Below are positions 1 to 7,742 of a stretch of DNA of 9,764 nt, in pieces. The notes under the pieces are model-generated. The model saw only the letters and a program-made list of their open reading frames with translations. It did not search any database and was not told where the DNA came from. The first letter of the stretch is position 1, and every line of letters begins with the position of its first letter. Location: contig JAJCYK010000455.1 of NCBI GenBank assembly GCA_029262935.1, positions 1 through 9,764 on the forward strand, written 5' to 3'. Source of the DNA: Cytophagales bacterium (GTDB lineage Bacteria; Bacteroidota; Bacteroidia; Cytophagales; Cyclobacteriaceae). The translations under genes and the position numbers were made by a program.

Positions 1-1682
1 TCGATACTGGACTGAAACCCTCTGGTATTATAATTTTCCAAAACCTGTATTCCATTGCCTGTTTTTAGAATCACCTTGGCACCAATACCAAAAGGATTGC
101 CATTAGGGCCATTAAATGCCACCTTTAAATAAGCATGGTCCAGCAGATCGGATTGATTCTTGTAAAGAAAAGCCTGACTATTCAGATTATTCACCACTAG
201 ATCCAAGTCCCCGTCATTGTCCAAATCTCCATAGGCGGCACCATTGCTAAAGGAGGGTTCGGACAAACCAATGCGCTCGGCAACGTCCTTAAATTGGAGA
301 TCGCCATGGTGTTGAAAAGCATAGTTACTAAGAGGATTTGAGGGCATGAAGGAGATAAGCTTACGGTTATCCAAGGTGCCCTCTTCATTTAAGGCAAATT
401 GTTTGGCTTCTCCATCCGCTAAGAAATTGCGGAAATCCATAGACATCAAGTCTCTTAGAATACCATTGCCTACAAAGATGTCCTTGTGTCCATCATTTTC
501 AAAATCGAAAATTAAAGCGCCCCAACTCCAGTCGGTTGCTGCTACTCCTGACATCAAGGCCACTTCTTGAAAGCCGGCATGGCCGTCATTAAAATGGAGG
601 CAATTTTGTACCATTTGATAATGAAAATTGGAGCGGTATTTTAAATCCTCCAAATGATAAGGATCAAAGGCCATGGTTGTTTGCAGCCGGTAATTATCTG
701 CGGGTAGCATATCTGTCGTGAAAATTTCTGGATACCCATCGTTGTTTAGATCTGCGATGTCAGCCCCCATGCTGGACACCGAACAGTAGTTCATGTTGGA
801 CACGAGGCTTTCTTTAAAGGAGCCGTCGCCTTCGTTTAAATAAAGATAATCGCGTTCCCAAAAATCATTGCTGATATAAACATCAGGCTTGTGATCATTA
901 TTTACATCACCTACTGCTACCCCCAATCCAAATCCAATATCACTACTAAATATCCCTGCTTCCTTCGTTACATCAACAAATACGCCACCCTCATTGCGCA
1001 TTAACTTGTCCCCTCCAGGGTCCAGGTCCATTTCACGTACTTTCTTGTAAAGTTCAATTTTACTGGGGTCTCTGAAACTATTATTAAGTAAGTAACAATC
1101 AAGGTCGCCATCAGCATCATAATCAAAAAATGAGGCATGTGTGGAGTATCCCGTATTGTCCAAGTTAAACTCCCGACCTCTTTCACTAAAAGTCAGATCA
1201 CCATTGTTAATGAATAATTCGTTCTCCTTATCAGCCCCTGTTACATCGCCAGAGTTACAGATATAGATGTCCAAATAGCCATCGCCATTTACATCGGACA
1301 TGGTTACGCCCGTACTCCAAGGCTTAGTACCTGAAACACCTGCCTGCTCCGTGATATCTGTAAACTTGAAATTGCCATTATTTAGGTAGAGCTTGTTTTT
1401 ACCTTGGTTTGCCGTAAAATATAGATCTGGCAAGGAGTCATTGTTAATGTCACCGATAGCGACTCCCCCTCCATTATAAAAATTTCGATACGTTAAGACA
1501 TTAAACGTTTCTCCATCTTCAATCTGATTAATAAAGTCAACTCCTGTTTCCTTGGCTTCTAATGATACAAAAACGGGCTGGTTTGTTAATCTCTGTGAAA
1601 TCTCATTCTCTGCTGATTCACTCTTTTCTTGTTGGCAAGCAAACAAAAAGCAGATTGAAAAGAGGGTCAAAATGTACTTCAT
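1..1682 (-). CDS. FG-GAP/VCBS repeat lipoprotein with ASPIC/UnbV domain (CRTAC1-like), C-terminus beyond window
   Basis: The frame is open from the ATG at 1682 to the left edge: 560 complete codons and no stop, so the protein is cut by the window, not by mutation. The N-terminus is a lipoprotein signal: a short hydrophobic stretch ending in L-F-A-C with the lipidated Cys at residue 16. It then carries at least seven acidic calcium-loop repeats of the D-x-[DN]-x-D type followed by a hydrophobic strand, near residues 76, 129, 186, 257, 308, 390 and 484 (for example SDVNGDGYLDIY and GDLDNDGDLDLV). This is the pattern of FG-GAP/VCBS blades in integrin-like beta-propellers. The last visible residues (about 525-560; FGIGAKV, then TRGFQSS) match the start of an ASPIC/UnbV domain. 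Family members in Bacteroidota are often about 1,100 residues, so perhaps half is missing. Surface or periplasmic location is inferred; the biochemical role of the family is not established. Probably third gene of an operon, 40 bases after the upstream gene; no Shine-Dalgarno is seen. Confidence 0.9.
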   Translation of the reverse strand, partial: MKYILTLFSICFLFACQQEKSESAENEISQRLTNQPVFVSLEAKETGVDFINQIEDGETFNVLTYRNFYNGGGVAIGDINNDSLPDLYFTANQGKNKLYLNNGNFKFTDITEQAGVSGTKPWSTGVTMSDVNGDGYLDIYICNSGDVTGADKENELFINNGDLTFSERGREFNLDNTGYSTHASFFDYDADGDLDCYLLNNSFRDPSKIELYKKVREMDLDPGGDKLMRNEGGVFVDVTKEAGIFSSDIGFGLGVAVGDVNNDHKPDVYISNDFWERDYLYLNEGDGSFKESLVSNMNYCSVSSMGADIADLNNDGYPEIFTTDMLPADNYRLQTTMAFDPYHLEDLKYRSNFHYQMVQNCLHFNDGHAGFQEVALMSGVAATDWSWGALIFDFENDGHKDIFVGNGILRDLMSMDFRNFLADGEAKQFALNEEGTLDNRKLISFMPSNPLSNYAFQHHGDLQFKDVAERIGLSEPSFSNGAAYGDLDNDGDLDLVVNNLNSQAFLYKNQSDLLDHAYLKVAFNGPNGNPFGIGAKVILKTGNGIQVLENYNTRGFQSSI

Positions 1683-1722
1683 TAGTATAATTGATTCAAC
1701 TTGTTTGAAACTACTTACTTTG

Positions 1723-3261
1723 CTATTGGTTTCTAAATAATCCATCCCCATTGCTGCCTAGATACCCACCCCACAGAGGTTGTTTTTTGGCGCGAATATG
1801 CGTACTCACCCTTTTTACATTCATACCTAAAAAGGTCAGTAGATGGGCATTGGGGCTGTAATATTGGCAATAAACAATGTCTAGATATCCATCCTCATCC
1901 AAATCACCAACCCAAGGGGTGCTAAACATGTTTTTGAAACCTTTTGTCTGGTCTATTGGAATGGTGTTTTGGTTTTTGAAGTCCACCGCCAATACTTTGT
2001 TTTCAACTCTTAACGGGACATCACCGGTCAGCCTGCCTGCACAATCGAATTCATTGAAGCTAATAATTGCCTCATCATACCCGTCCTTATTTACATCATA
2101 TACCACTGCGGATGAGAAACCAACGCAACCTAATGAGTCCATATGGTCAATAGTGCCAGTGGCCCCGTTGATCATAATTTGAATGCCTGTAGTACTATTG
2201 GGCCATACTCCTTTGCTTAGAAAAGTGTAAAAATCTGGAATTTTATCGTCTGTAAAATACCCCACCGCGAAGCTATTACTAGACTCAGTATTGGGAATGT
2301 TTTGCTGCCACAAGGATTTGAAATTAAGTCCATCAATAGCAAAGATACTGCTGCCGTGAGATATTGCAACAATGTCCCGGTTGCCGTCTTTGTTTATATC
2401 GGCTATCACCGGAGGAGCTATAAATCCATGACCATTTTCCGAGGCAATCATCTGAGCGTTACTGAGCGTACCATTCATTAAATCTGTAAGCTTTGCTACA
2501 TATAAATTTCCCGAGATGGTTTCCCCGCCAGTGCCAAAGACAATATTCCCCTCACTGCTTTCGGGTTGCTCATAGTAGATGGGTGTCATGTAAGACTCCT
2601 TACTATCTGGCATGGTGTCCGCAGCGATTATATTGCCGTTTTTACTGTCAAAGATCATTAATACTCCAGGGTACCTGTCTTCTTCTGAATTCGGTTGGGC
2701 TTTGACATTACCGCCATTTACCGTCAGCAGTTCTGGAAATCCATCCTGATTTTGGTCTGGAATTAAAACAATATTGTAAAAATTAAAACGGGCATACCTG
2801 AGAATGGAATCTTCCTCAAACTGATAGGAATACTCCCACAATAAGGACCCATTTTTTCCATCCAAAGCTTTTAAAGTCTGAGATCTACCTGAAATGAAAA
2901 CGTCCGATATACCATCTTCTGTGATATCATAAAAAGTAGCTGAACCAAAGACTTGATCTTTTGCCTCTTGATGCCATAAAAGATCACCATTGTTTCCATC
3001 AATAGCAATGACCCCCAAATCTGTGGTTTGGTTTTCACCTCTGGCAGCGCCCATTACGATATCTAATACGCCGTCTTGATTAATATCCGTAACCCGAGGG
3101 GAGGACTGTGAGCCTATATTATAAATGTTCTTATTCCACATTAATTCGGTTTTCTTTGAATTACAACCGCAAAGAAACGTGGCAATGATTACCAGTGAGA
3201 CTATGTTAGTGCCCTTACCAATGGTATTTACCAAAGGAGCAAAGTTATGTAGGTTCTTCAT
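1723..3261 (-). CDS. FG-GAP / PQQ-like beta-propeller lipoprotein, 512 aa
   Basis: Complete gene from ATG 3261 to TAG. The rather long leader ends in the lipobox L-C-G-C with Cys33 as the lipid site. Repeats of the FG-GAP/EF-loop kind follow: TDINQDGVLDIV (58-69), YDITEDGISDVF (111-122), PDQNQDGFPELL (168-179), ADINKDGNRDIV (287-298), YDVNKDGYDEAI (388-399) and GDLDEDGYLDIV (452-463), plus a degenerate one near 335-345. Between them sit PQQ-blade-like segments such as IDGNNGDLLW (87-96) and LDGKNGSLLW (133-142). The fold is therefore very likely a seven- or eight-bladed propeller with bound calcium, at the cell envelope. The C-terminal tail (WGGYLGSNGDGLFRNQ) resembles tails of other FG-GAP proteins and has no sorting domain. 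It lies 65 bases after the double-thioredoxin gene and 40 bases before the ASPIC/UnbV gene, both on the same strand. Enzymatic activity is not indicated: no quinoprotein catalytic residues were identified. Its ligand or partner is unknown. Confidence 0.88.
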   Translation of the reverse strand: MKNLHNFAPLVNTIGKGTNIVSLVIIATFLCGCNSKKTELMWNKNIYNIGSQSSPRVTDINQDGVLDIVMGAARGENQTTDLGVIAIDGNNGDLLWHQEAKDQVFGSATFYDITEDGISDVFISGRSQTLKALDGKNGSLLWEYSYQFEEDSILRYARFNFYNIVLIPDQNQDGFPELLTVNGGNVKAQPNSEEDRYPGVLMIFDSKNGNIIAADTMPDSKESYMTPIYYEQPESSEGNIVFGTGGETISGNLYVAKLTDLMNGTLSNAQMIASENGHGFIAPPVIADINKDGNRDIVAISHGSSIFAIDGLNFKSLWQQNIPNTESSNSFAVGYFTDDKIPDFYTFLSKGVWPNSTTGIQIMINGATGTIDHMDSLGCVGFSSAVVYDVNKDGYDEAIISFNEFDCAGRLTGDVPLRVENKVLAVDFKNQNTIPIDQTKGFKNMFSTPWVGDLDEDGYLDIVYCQYYSPNAHLLTFLGMNVKRVSTHIRAKKQPLWGGYLGSNGDGLFRNQ

Positions 3262-3326
3262 TTATTTTGGGTGGCAGCCATTGGCCTTTGTGGTGAACCT
3301 AAAAATTGCCACGTATCAGGCATAGT

Positions 3327-4448
3327 TTAATCGTTGGCATAATACCTTCCTATAAAACTTACTATTTTCTTACGCAATTTGTTTGGTTCTATTATTCCTT
3401 CATGGGCGTATATATATTCACCACCTGGGGCTACTAACAAGGTGTATGGCAGAGACCCTTTCCAATCTTTGTCGATAACTTCTATTAGTTCATAAATGTC
3501 ATCGCCGCTAAAGATTAGGTTGCTATTGGAAGCTTCCATATTAGTAAGCATAGACAGGGCTTTCTCCTTTTTATTTAATTTATCAGTGCTGATCGAGATA
3601 AATTCAAAATCGCGATCCCGGTACATTCTATTAGTATTTACTAATTCCGGAAATTCAATCAAACACGGTCCACACCAGGTGGCCCAGAGATTAATTAAAC
3701 GAAGCTTGTTTCCGGAGTTGCTAAGCAGGTCTGTAATATCTTCAAGGTTTGCATTTTCTAAAGAAACGGGCTCTTCAGACCATTTTTTTAGAAGTACTTT
3801 GGTCCATTCATCCTTCCAAGACCATTTAACGGAGCAACCAAAGGTTTTGGTTTCAGTAACTTCAATTGGCTGCCCTGCAAGCATTTGATCCATAGCCAGG
3901 ATTAAGTCCTTTTTTTTCGGCTCTTTGTAGGGGTCCTCTGTATCATCAATCCTGCCCCGGTAACTTAATTTTCTATGTTCATCAAACAAAAACACTTGAG
4001 GAGTAGCATAGGGACCGTATTTTAAAGAAACTTCTTGAGTCTCACCGTCATATAAATAAGGAAAGTTAAATCCCTTATCCTGGGCTCTGGTTTTCATGTC
4101 TTCCAAGTCATCATTCAGGTCGGAGTATCCCAACTCAGAGAGGCTGACCGCCTTAGGATCATTAGGGGAAATGGCCACAAAACCTACGCCTTTGGCGCGG
4201 TACTGTTTAACCAGCTTTATTATTTTGTCCTCGTAAGCTTGAGCCGTAGGGCAGTGGTTACAAGTGAAGATTACCGCCAGATATTTGTACGAGTCAAAAC
4301 TGGCAAGGGAGTAGTTCTTGCCATCAGTCCCTGGCAGGTTAAAATCTGGTGCTGGGTCAGCTATGTTTAAACTGTTAATGGGCTTCTCTTGCGCAAAAGC
4401 CACACTAATACTGATACAGTAAACCAAGGATAATAGTAGGGATCTCAT
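3327..4448 (-). CDS. Double thioredoxin-fold periplasmic protein: PRX_like1 domain fused to TlpA-like domain, 373 aa
   Basis: Starts at ATG 4448 with a Sec signal peptide (residues 1-19, cleavage after A-F-A; no lipobox). Domain one (about 28-212) is a redoxin of the PRX_like1 kind: PDFNLPGTDGK, the active-site stretch FTCNHCPTAQ with Cys63 and Cys66, a VAISPND strand, the cis-proline loop ATPQVFLFD (Pro150), and the GCSVKW motif (Cys205) that often closes this family. Domain two (about 225-372) is TlpA/ResA-like: LINLWATWCGPC with Cys259 and Cys262, and the cis-proline in GSLPYTLLV (Pro334). Both CXXC pairs are intact, so two redox centres plus a third cysteine (205) are available for thiol-disulfide exchange in the periplasm. 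Family knowledge suggests reduction or isomerisation of exported cysteine proteins or peroxide-related chemistry; the target is unknown. First gene of the minus-strand cluster. No clear promoter box or Shine-Dalgarno is seen upstream. Confidence 0.92.
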   Translation of the reverse strand: MRSLLLSLVYCISISVAFAQEKPINSLNIADPAPDFNLPGTDGKNYSLASFDSYKYLAVIFTCNHCPTAQAYEDKIIKLVKQYRAKGVGFVAISPNDPKAVSLSELGYSDLNDDLEDMKTRAQDKGFNFPYLYDGETQEVSLKYGPYATPQVFLFDEHRKLSYRGRIDDTEDPYKEPKKKDLILAMDQMLAGQPIEVTETKTFGCSVKWSWKDEWTKVLLKKWSEEPVSLENANLEDITDLLSNSGNKLRLINLWATWCGPCLIEFPELVNTNRMYRDRDFEFISISTDKLNKKEKALSMLTNMEASNSNLIFSGDDIYELIEVIDKDWKGSLPYTLLVAPGGEYIYAHEGIIEPNKLRKKIVSFIGRYYAND

Positions 4449-4702
4449 GATATTGACGTATACAAATTAAATGATATTAAGGTTGGGAGTATCCCATTTC
4501 CAGACTGTTTTCGTTTCTTAGGAATTCAAAAAAATATCATTTATTAAAATAATCATTTTTGGCATTTAATAATAGTGATTGGAGGGTATTGGCCTAAATA
4601 GTTTGCCTTGTTTAAAGTTTTATTCAACAACGGGCAAGGGTAGTGACTTTTTACCAAAATCCATTATATTGAATACCTAATATCATAGTAAGCCCATTGA
4701 AA
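4449..4702. promoter_or_regulatory. Divergent intergenic region between redoxin gene and GH5-like gene
   Basis: This 254-base AT-rich stretch separates two divergent start codons and holds no credible ORF. It must contain both promoters. For the plus-strand gene, TAGTTTG at 4599-4605 is a one-base-short variant of the TAnnTTTG minus-7 element, with a TTG 17 bases upstream at 4579-4581; this is weak. No exact TAnnTTTG occurs on the minus strand. The region contains an 11-bp inverted repeat and a small perfect stem (TGGGA-gta-TCCCA, 4484-4496), described separately. No Shine-Dalgarno is visible at either start, as is usual in Bacteroidota. Confidence 0.55.
4468..4543. repeat. 11-bp perfect inverted repeat with 54-base spacer
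   Basis: TAAATGATATT at 4468-4478 is the exact reverse complement of AATATCATTTA at 4533-4543. Inside the spacer lies a second small stem, TGGGA-gta-TCCCA at 4484-4496. The pair lies 20 to 95 bases upstream of the redoxin gene start and could be a leader stem-loop in that transcript or two copies of a protein-binding half-site. The arms are AT-rich, so chance is not excluded. Confidence 0.4.
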
Positions 4703-5830
4703 ATGAAAACCAACCTCAACCTCCTATTTGCAACTGTAATTTTAGTATTCATTTACAGTTGTAGTACATCAGAGCAGCATCCTGATCCGGCTCCCGTTAG
4801 CGATAAATTCGTGGTTGCCAGGGGGGTAAATATTAGCCATTGGTTGTCCCAAAGCCAAAGAAGAGGCGCGGAAAGACAAGCTTTTTTTGTAAAAGATGAC
4901 ATGACATTCATTGCGGATCAAGGCTATGATCATATAAGAATTCCCATTGACGAAGAACAAATGTGGGACGAATCCGGCAACAAGGATACTTTGGCATTTA
5001 GCCTTTTGCACCAAGGCATTCAGTGGGCCCAAGAATTAAACCTTAAGGTAGTAGTGGATTTACACATTTTGCGTTCTCATCATTTTAATGAGGCAGAAAA
5101 ACTATTATGGACGGACGTATCTGCTCAAGAGGCGTTCTTTCAGTGTTGGAGGGACTTGTCCGCAGAGTTAAGCAAATACCCAAACGACCAAATCGCCTAC
5201 GAATTGATGAACGAGCCGGTGGCGGATGACCCGGACCAGTGGAACATTCTAGTTGCAAAATGTTACGATGTAGTACGAGAGCAAGAACCCAGACGGACCA
5301 TTATAATTGGCTCCAACCGTTGGCAGTCTGTGCATACCTTTGAAGATCTAAAAGTACCTGAGAACGATCCCTACATTATGCTAAGTTTTCATTTTTACAT
5401 ACCGCATATTATTACACACTATAAAGCCAGTTGGACCCACATTAAAGATTACCACGGACCCATTAATTACCCAGGTCTAACTCTAAACGAGACCGATTTG
5501 GAAGGGCTAGATGAAGACCTTTACGAAAACCTGAAGAGCCAACAGAAAGTATATACTATAGATACCTTAAATCAATTAATGCAATTGCCTATTCAAGTAG
5601 CTAAAAAATATGGACTGGATTTATATTGCGGCGAGTGGGGTTGCTACCATGCCACTCCGGATAGTATTCGCTGGCAGTGGTATAAAGACGTGGTTACGTG
5701 TTTAGAGAACAATCAAATTGCCTGGGCTAATTGGGATTATAAAGGGAGCTTCGGCATTGTAGATGATAAACGTCAGCCCAACGAAAAAATGTTAAAAGTA
5801 CTGTTTGATGAATCCATCCAGAGCCGCTAA
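4703..5830 (+). CDS. GH5-like (cellulase-family) glycoside hydrolase lipoprotein, 375 aa
   Basis: I choose ATG 4703; an in-frame TTG two codons earlier (4697) would add only Met-Lys. Residues 1-20 form a lipoprotein signal ending I-Y-S-C (Cys20). A single (beta/alpha)8 glycosidase domain fills residues 35-370. Clan GH-A/GH5 landmarks are in order: RGVNISHWL near 40-48, Arg79 in HIRIPID, His121 in VVVDLHIL, the acid/base Glu171 in YELMNEP, His230 and Tyr232 in SFHFY, the nucleophile Glu311 in YCGEWG, and Trp344 in WANWDYKG. All catalytic positions are present, so the enzyme should be active as a retaining beta-glycosidase, probably endo-acting on a beta-glucan or beta-mannan type chain; the subfamily and substrate cannot be told from the sequence. 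No carbohydrate-binding module is attached. It is transcribed divergently from the redoxin gene and ends one base short of the stop codon of the opposing DUF5060 hydrolase, with no terminator between them. Confidence 0.93.
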   Translation: MKTNLNLLFATVILVFIYSCSTSEQHPDPAPVSDKFVVARGVNISHWLSQSQRRGAERQAFFVKDDMTFIADQGYDHIRIPIDEEQMWDESGNKDTLAFSLLHQGIQWAQELNLKVVVDLHILRSHHFNEAEKLLWTDVSAQEAFFQCWRDLSAELSKYPNDQIAYELMNEPVADDPDQWNILVAKCYDVVREQEPRRTIIIGSNRWQSVHTFEDLKVPENDPYIMLSFHFYIPHIITHYKASWTHIKDYHGPINYPGLTLNETDLEGLDEDLYENLKSQQKVYTIDTLNQLMQLPIQVAKKYGLDLYCGEWGCYHATPDSIRWQWYKDVVTCLENNQIAWANWDYKGSFGIVDDKRQPNEKMLKVLFDESIQSR

Positions 5831-5831
5831 C

Positions 5832-7700
5832 TCAACCTTTTCTAATCAGTACTACCCAATCTTGTTTTGTTGTTGACCTGTTGGTTTCAGGTGGACTACC
5901 TAATTTTCGAACTGCACCACCGGTAAGGTCCGTAACAGTGCCTGTTTGCAATTGCTGACCGGTTAGAGGATTGTACCAGAATACTTGAAAATCACCCTGA
6001 GCGGCACTTAAGTCTATGGTATATTCATGGGCCTCGGGCAAGTAAGCAGCATAAATGGTATCGGACTTATGTAAGCAGTAGGCATCTGGTGAGTTTATCA
6101 GTTGATGCTCTGGCTGCATTTGCCAGTAAGGTAGGTGTTCTTCAAAAAATGTAACGGCATGATTTGTTAACTCCCATAATTGATCTCTTCTTCGCCAGTC
6201 TTCTGACGTCAAGTCGTTGTGCAGATTCTTGGCTCCGAAATACCACTCAACACCAGCGGCTCCAGACATTAAAGTGCCCCACAACACATACCGACGCAGG
6301 CTGTCATGATAAGGATCCAAGGAATCAGGTTGCGCTCCGGTATGCCACATGCCAATTTCATCCATACCAATTAACCACTCATGACCACTTGCACGAGCTT
6401 TATCCTTCCATAGCTGCACTACCTCAGGGGCGCCTTCTCGTTTATCCACTTGTAAGGACAACCCGTCCAAGTCTTTATATCCAAGTATTGGAGTCAGTAT
6501 ATCCGTCCGGGGAGGATCGTGAGAATGAGTATGCAAGAGAACTGGATGATTGTAGGGGTCATTCTTTTTAATATAGCTGGCCATAGCCTTTCTCTGCCTG
6601 TCGTCTTGTCCATTAGGAGAGAAAGAGGCCGGGCCATTCTCTTCTCCTAGATTCCATATTAAACCTGGATGATGTGCAAACCGCGCTATTAACTCCCGCA
6701 AATACAATTGTCGTAGCGGTCCGGTATCCCCATTGTCCAGCATCAATTCGTTTTCCGTTTCCTGTAATACGACGTGGAGCAGTAGGCCTTTGGTCTGCAT
6801 ATGCTGGAATACGATCTCCCATTGGGCTAGCTTGCTCACGTCAAAACGCGTATGATCCTCGGGACTTAAGTAAGGCCAGACATCTTTGCCATCTCCTAAA
6901 ATGTTCATAGTAAGGAAATAAACACTATTCATCCCTTTCGAAGACAGATAATTTAATGCGCCGATAAGTGCTTTACCTTTATCCTCTTGCCAGGTAGGGT
7001 CTCCAGGCATCCAATCATTTAGATGGGGCGCATAGTGATGTATGCGCTCTGTGGTATTAGATTCGCCATCACCTTCGGAGGCGGAGATGCGATAGGTGTT
7101 ATCAAAGTCAATATAAGCTAGTAGGTTTTCCGGGCTGTCTGTGCCGCCTTTTAACCAATACTTCTGGGAGTTGGTAAATCGAAAGAAACCGTTGTAAGCT
7201 TCCAGAAGGCCGTGAGCCCGAAAATCGTCCCCAGATTTATCTGATGGTATTACTTCAAACTCTCCGCTGGCGTTTTCAAGAGCAATGGCTGTTCCTTGGC
7301 TACTGTCATCGTCTAAAGCAATATCTTGGCCATGATGAAGTACCGCGGTATAGGTCCATTTGCCCACCCGGTCCGGAGTAAAACGAACGAACCAGATGTT
7401 GCCAGAATCAGCGCTGGTTTCTGCAGAATTGCCATCTGTTGCGTAGAACCCAGGGACGGTATAACGCTGGTCTTGGTGCTGGAATTCTACGGTCAAACGA
7501 TAATTAAGAAACGGGTTGTCGGCAGCTTTTTCAGAAGTTTCAGGACCGACAAAGGGGAGCGTAAGGGTATGCCATTGAGCATAGACCGCCGCCTGGTCCA
7601 AAGTTTGCTCGGAACCGGCTTCCTGAGAAGTACAAGCAAATACAAATAGCCAACAAGAAGCGAATGTTAACAAGTTTGAGATGTAGGGTATATGTTTCAT
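5832..7700 (-). CDS. DUF5060-domain glycoside hydrolase-like lipoprotein, 622 aa
   Basis: ATG 7700 is chosen over an in-frame TTG at 7709; the ATG gives a compact lipoprotein signal ending V-F-A-C (Cys23). Residues about 40-122 form an Ig-like DUF5060 domain (PFLNYRLTVEF, then FVRFTPDRVGKWTY). A linker with GEFEVIPSDKSG leads to a (beta/alpha)8 barrel, about 160-520: FFRFTNSQKYWLKGG at the entrance, NSVYFLTMN, LLLHVVLQETEN, and two likely catalytic acids. These are Glu353 or Glu354 in IWNLGEEN (strand-4 acid/base position) and Glu448 in IGMDEIG (strand-7 nucleophile position). The C-terminus (about 545-620; IYAAYLPE, then FWYNPLTGQ) is a small beta domain of the type annotated as putative collagen-binding in GH140-like enzymes. 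Architecture and anchoring point to an outer-membrane or periplasmic glycosidase; the substrate is unknown. It is convergent with the GH5-like gene and divergent from the GntR regulator. By eye its coding region looks a little GC-richer than the left cluster. Confidence 0.88.
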   Translation of the reverse strand: MKHIPYISNLLTFASCWLFVFACTSQEAGSEQTLDQAAVYAQWHTLTLPFVGPETSEKAADNPFLNYRLTVEFQHQDQRYTVPGFYATDGNSAETSADSGNIWFVRFTPDRVGKWTYTAVLHHGQDIALDDDSSQGTAIALENASGEFEVIPSDKSGDDFRAHGLLEAYNGFFRFTNSQKYWLKGGTDSPENLLAYIDFDNTYRISASEGDGESNTTERIHHYAPHLNDWMPGDPTWQEDKGKALIGALNYLSSKGMNSVYFLTMNILGDGKDVWPYLSPEDHTRFDVSKLAQWEIVFQHMQTKGLLLHVVLQETENELMLDNGDTGPLRQLYLRELIARFAHHPGLIWNLGEENGPASFSPNGQDDRQRKAMASYIKKNDPYNHPVLLHTHSHDPPRTDILTPILGYKDLDGLSLQVDKREGAPEVVQLWKDKARASGHEWLIGMDEIGMWHTGAQPDSLDPYHDSLRRYVLWGTLMSGAAGVEWYFGAKNLHNDLTSEDWRRRDQLWELTNHAVTFFEEHLPYWQMQPEHQLINSPDAYCLHKSDTIYAAYLPEAHEYTIDLSAAQGDFQVFWYNPLTGQQLQTGTVTDLTGGAVRKLGSPPETNRSTTKQDWVVLIRKG

Positions 7701-7742
7701 AAATAACAATTTAACTTAAGCTGGAAGGTTGCACCGTGTTTA

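Noticed and set aside
1482..1492. ATTTCGATACG, similar to a half of the GntR operator
   Set aside because: It lies inside coding sequence near the start of the ASPIC/UnbV gene, lacks the second half-site, and is explained by codons for LTYRN.
1877..2182. 101-codon plus-strand open frame antisense to the FG-GAP lipoprotein
   Set aside because: Shadow frame; the minus-strand propeller repeats explain this region fully.
3496..3888. 130-codon plus-strand open frame antisense to the redoxin gene
   Set aside because: Antisense shadow of the TlpA-like region, with no signal, motif or promoter of its own.
4458..4468. GTATACAAATT upstream of the redoxin gene as a GntR half-site
   Set aside because: It matches 9 of 11 bases of the right arm, but the left arm matches only about 3 of 11, so no dimer site is supported.
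5876..5892. Hairpin ACCTG-loop-CAGGT shortly after the GH5-like stop as a terminator
   Set aside because: Only five base pairs, no following U tract, and it lies within the coding end of the opposing gene.
6164..6571. 135-codon plus-strand open frame inside the DUF5060 hydrolase gene
   Set aside because: It lies antisense to a well-supported gene, has no family-like motif, and its composition follows from the opposite coding strand.
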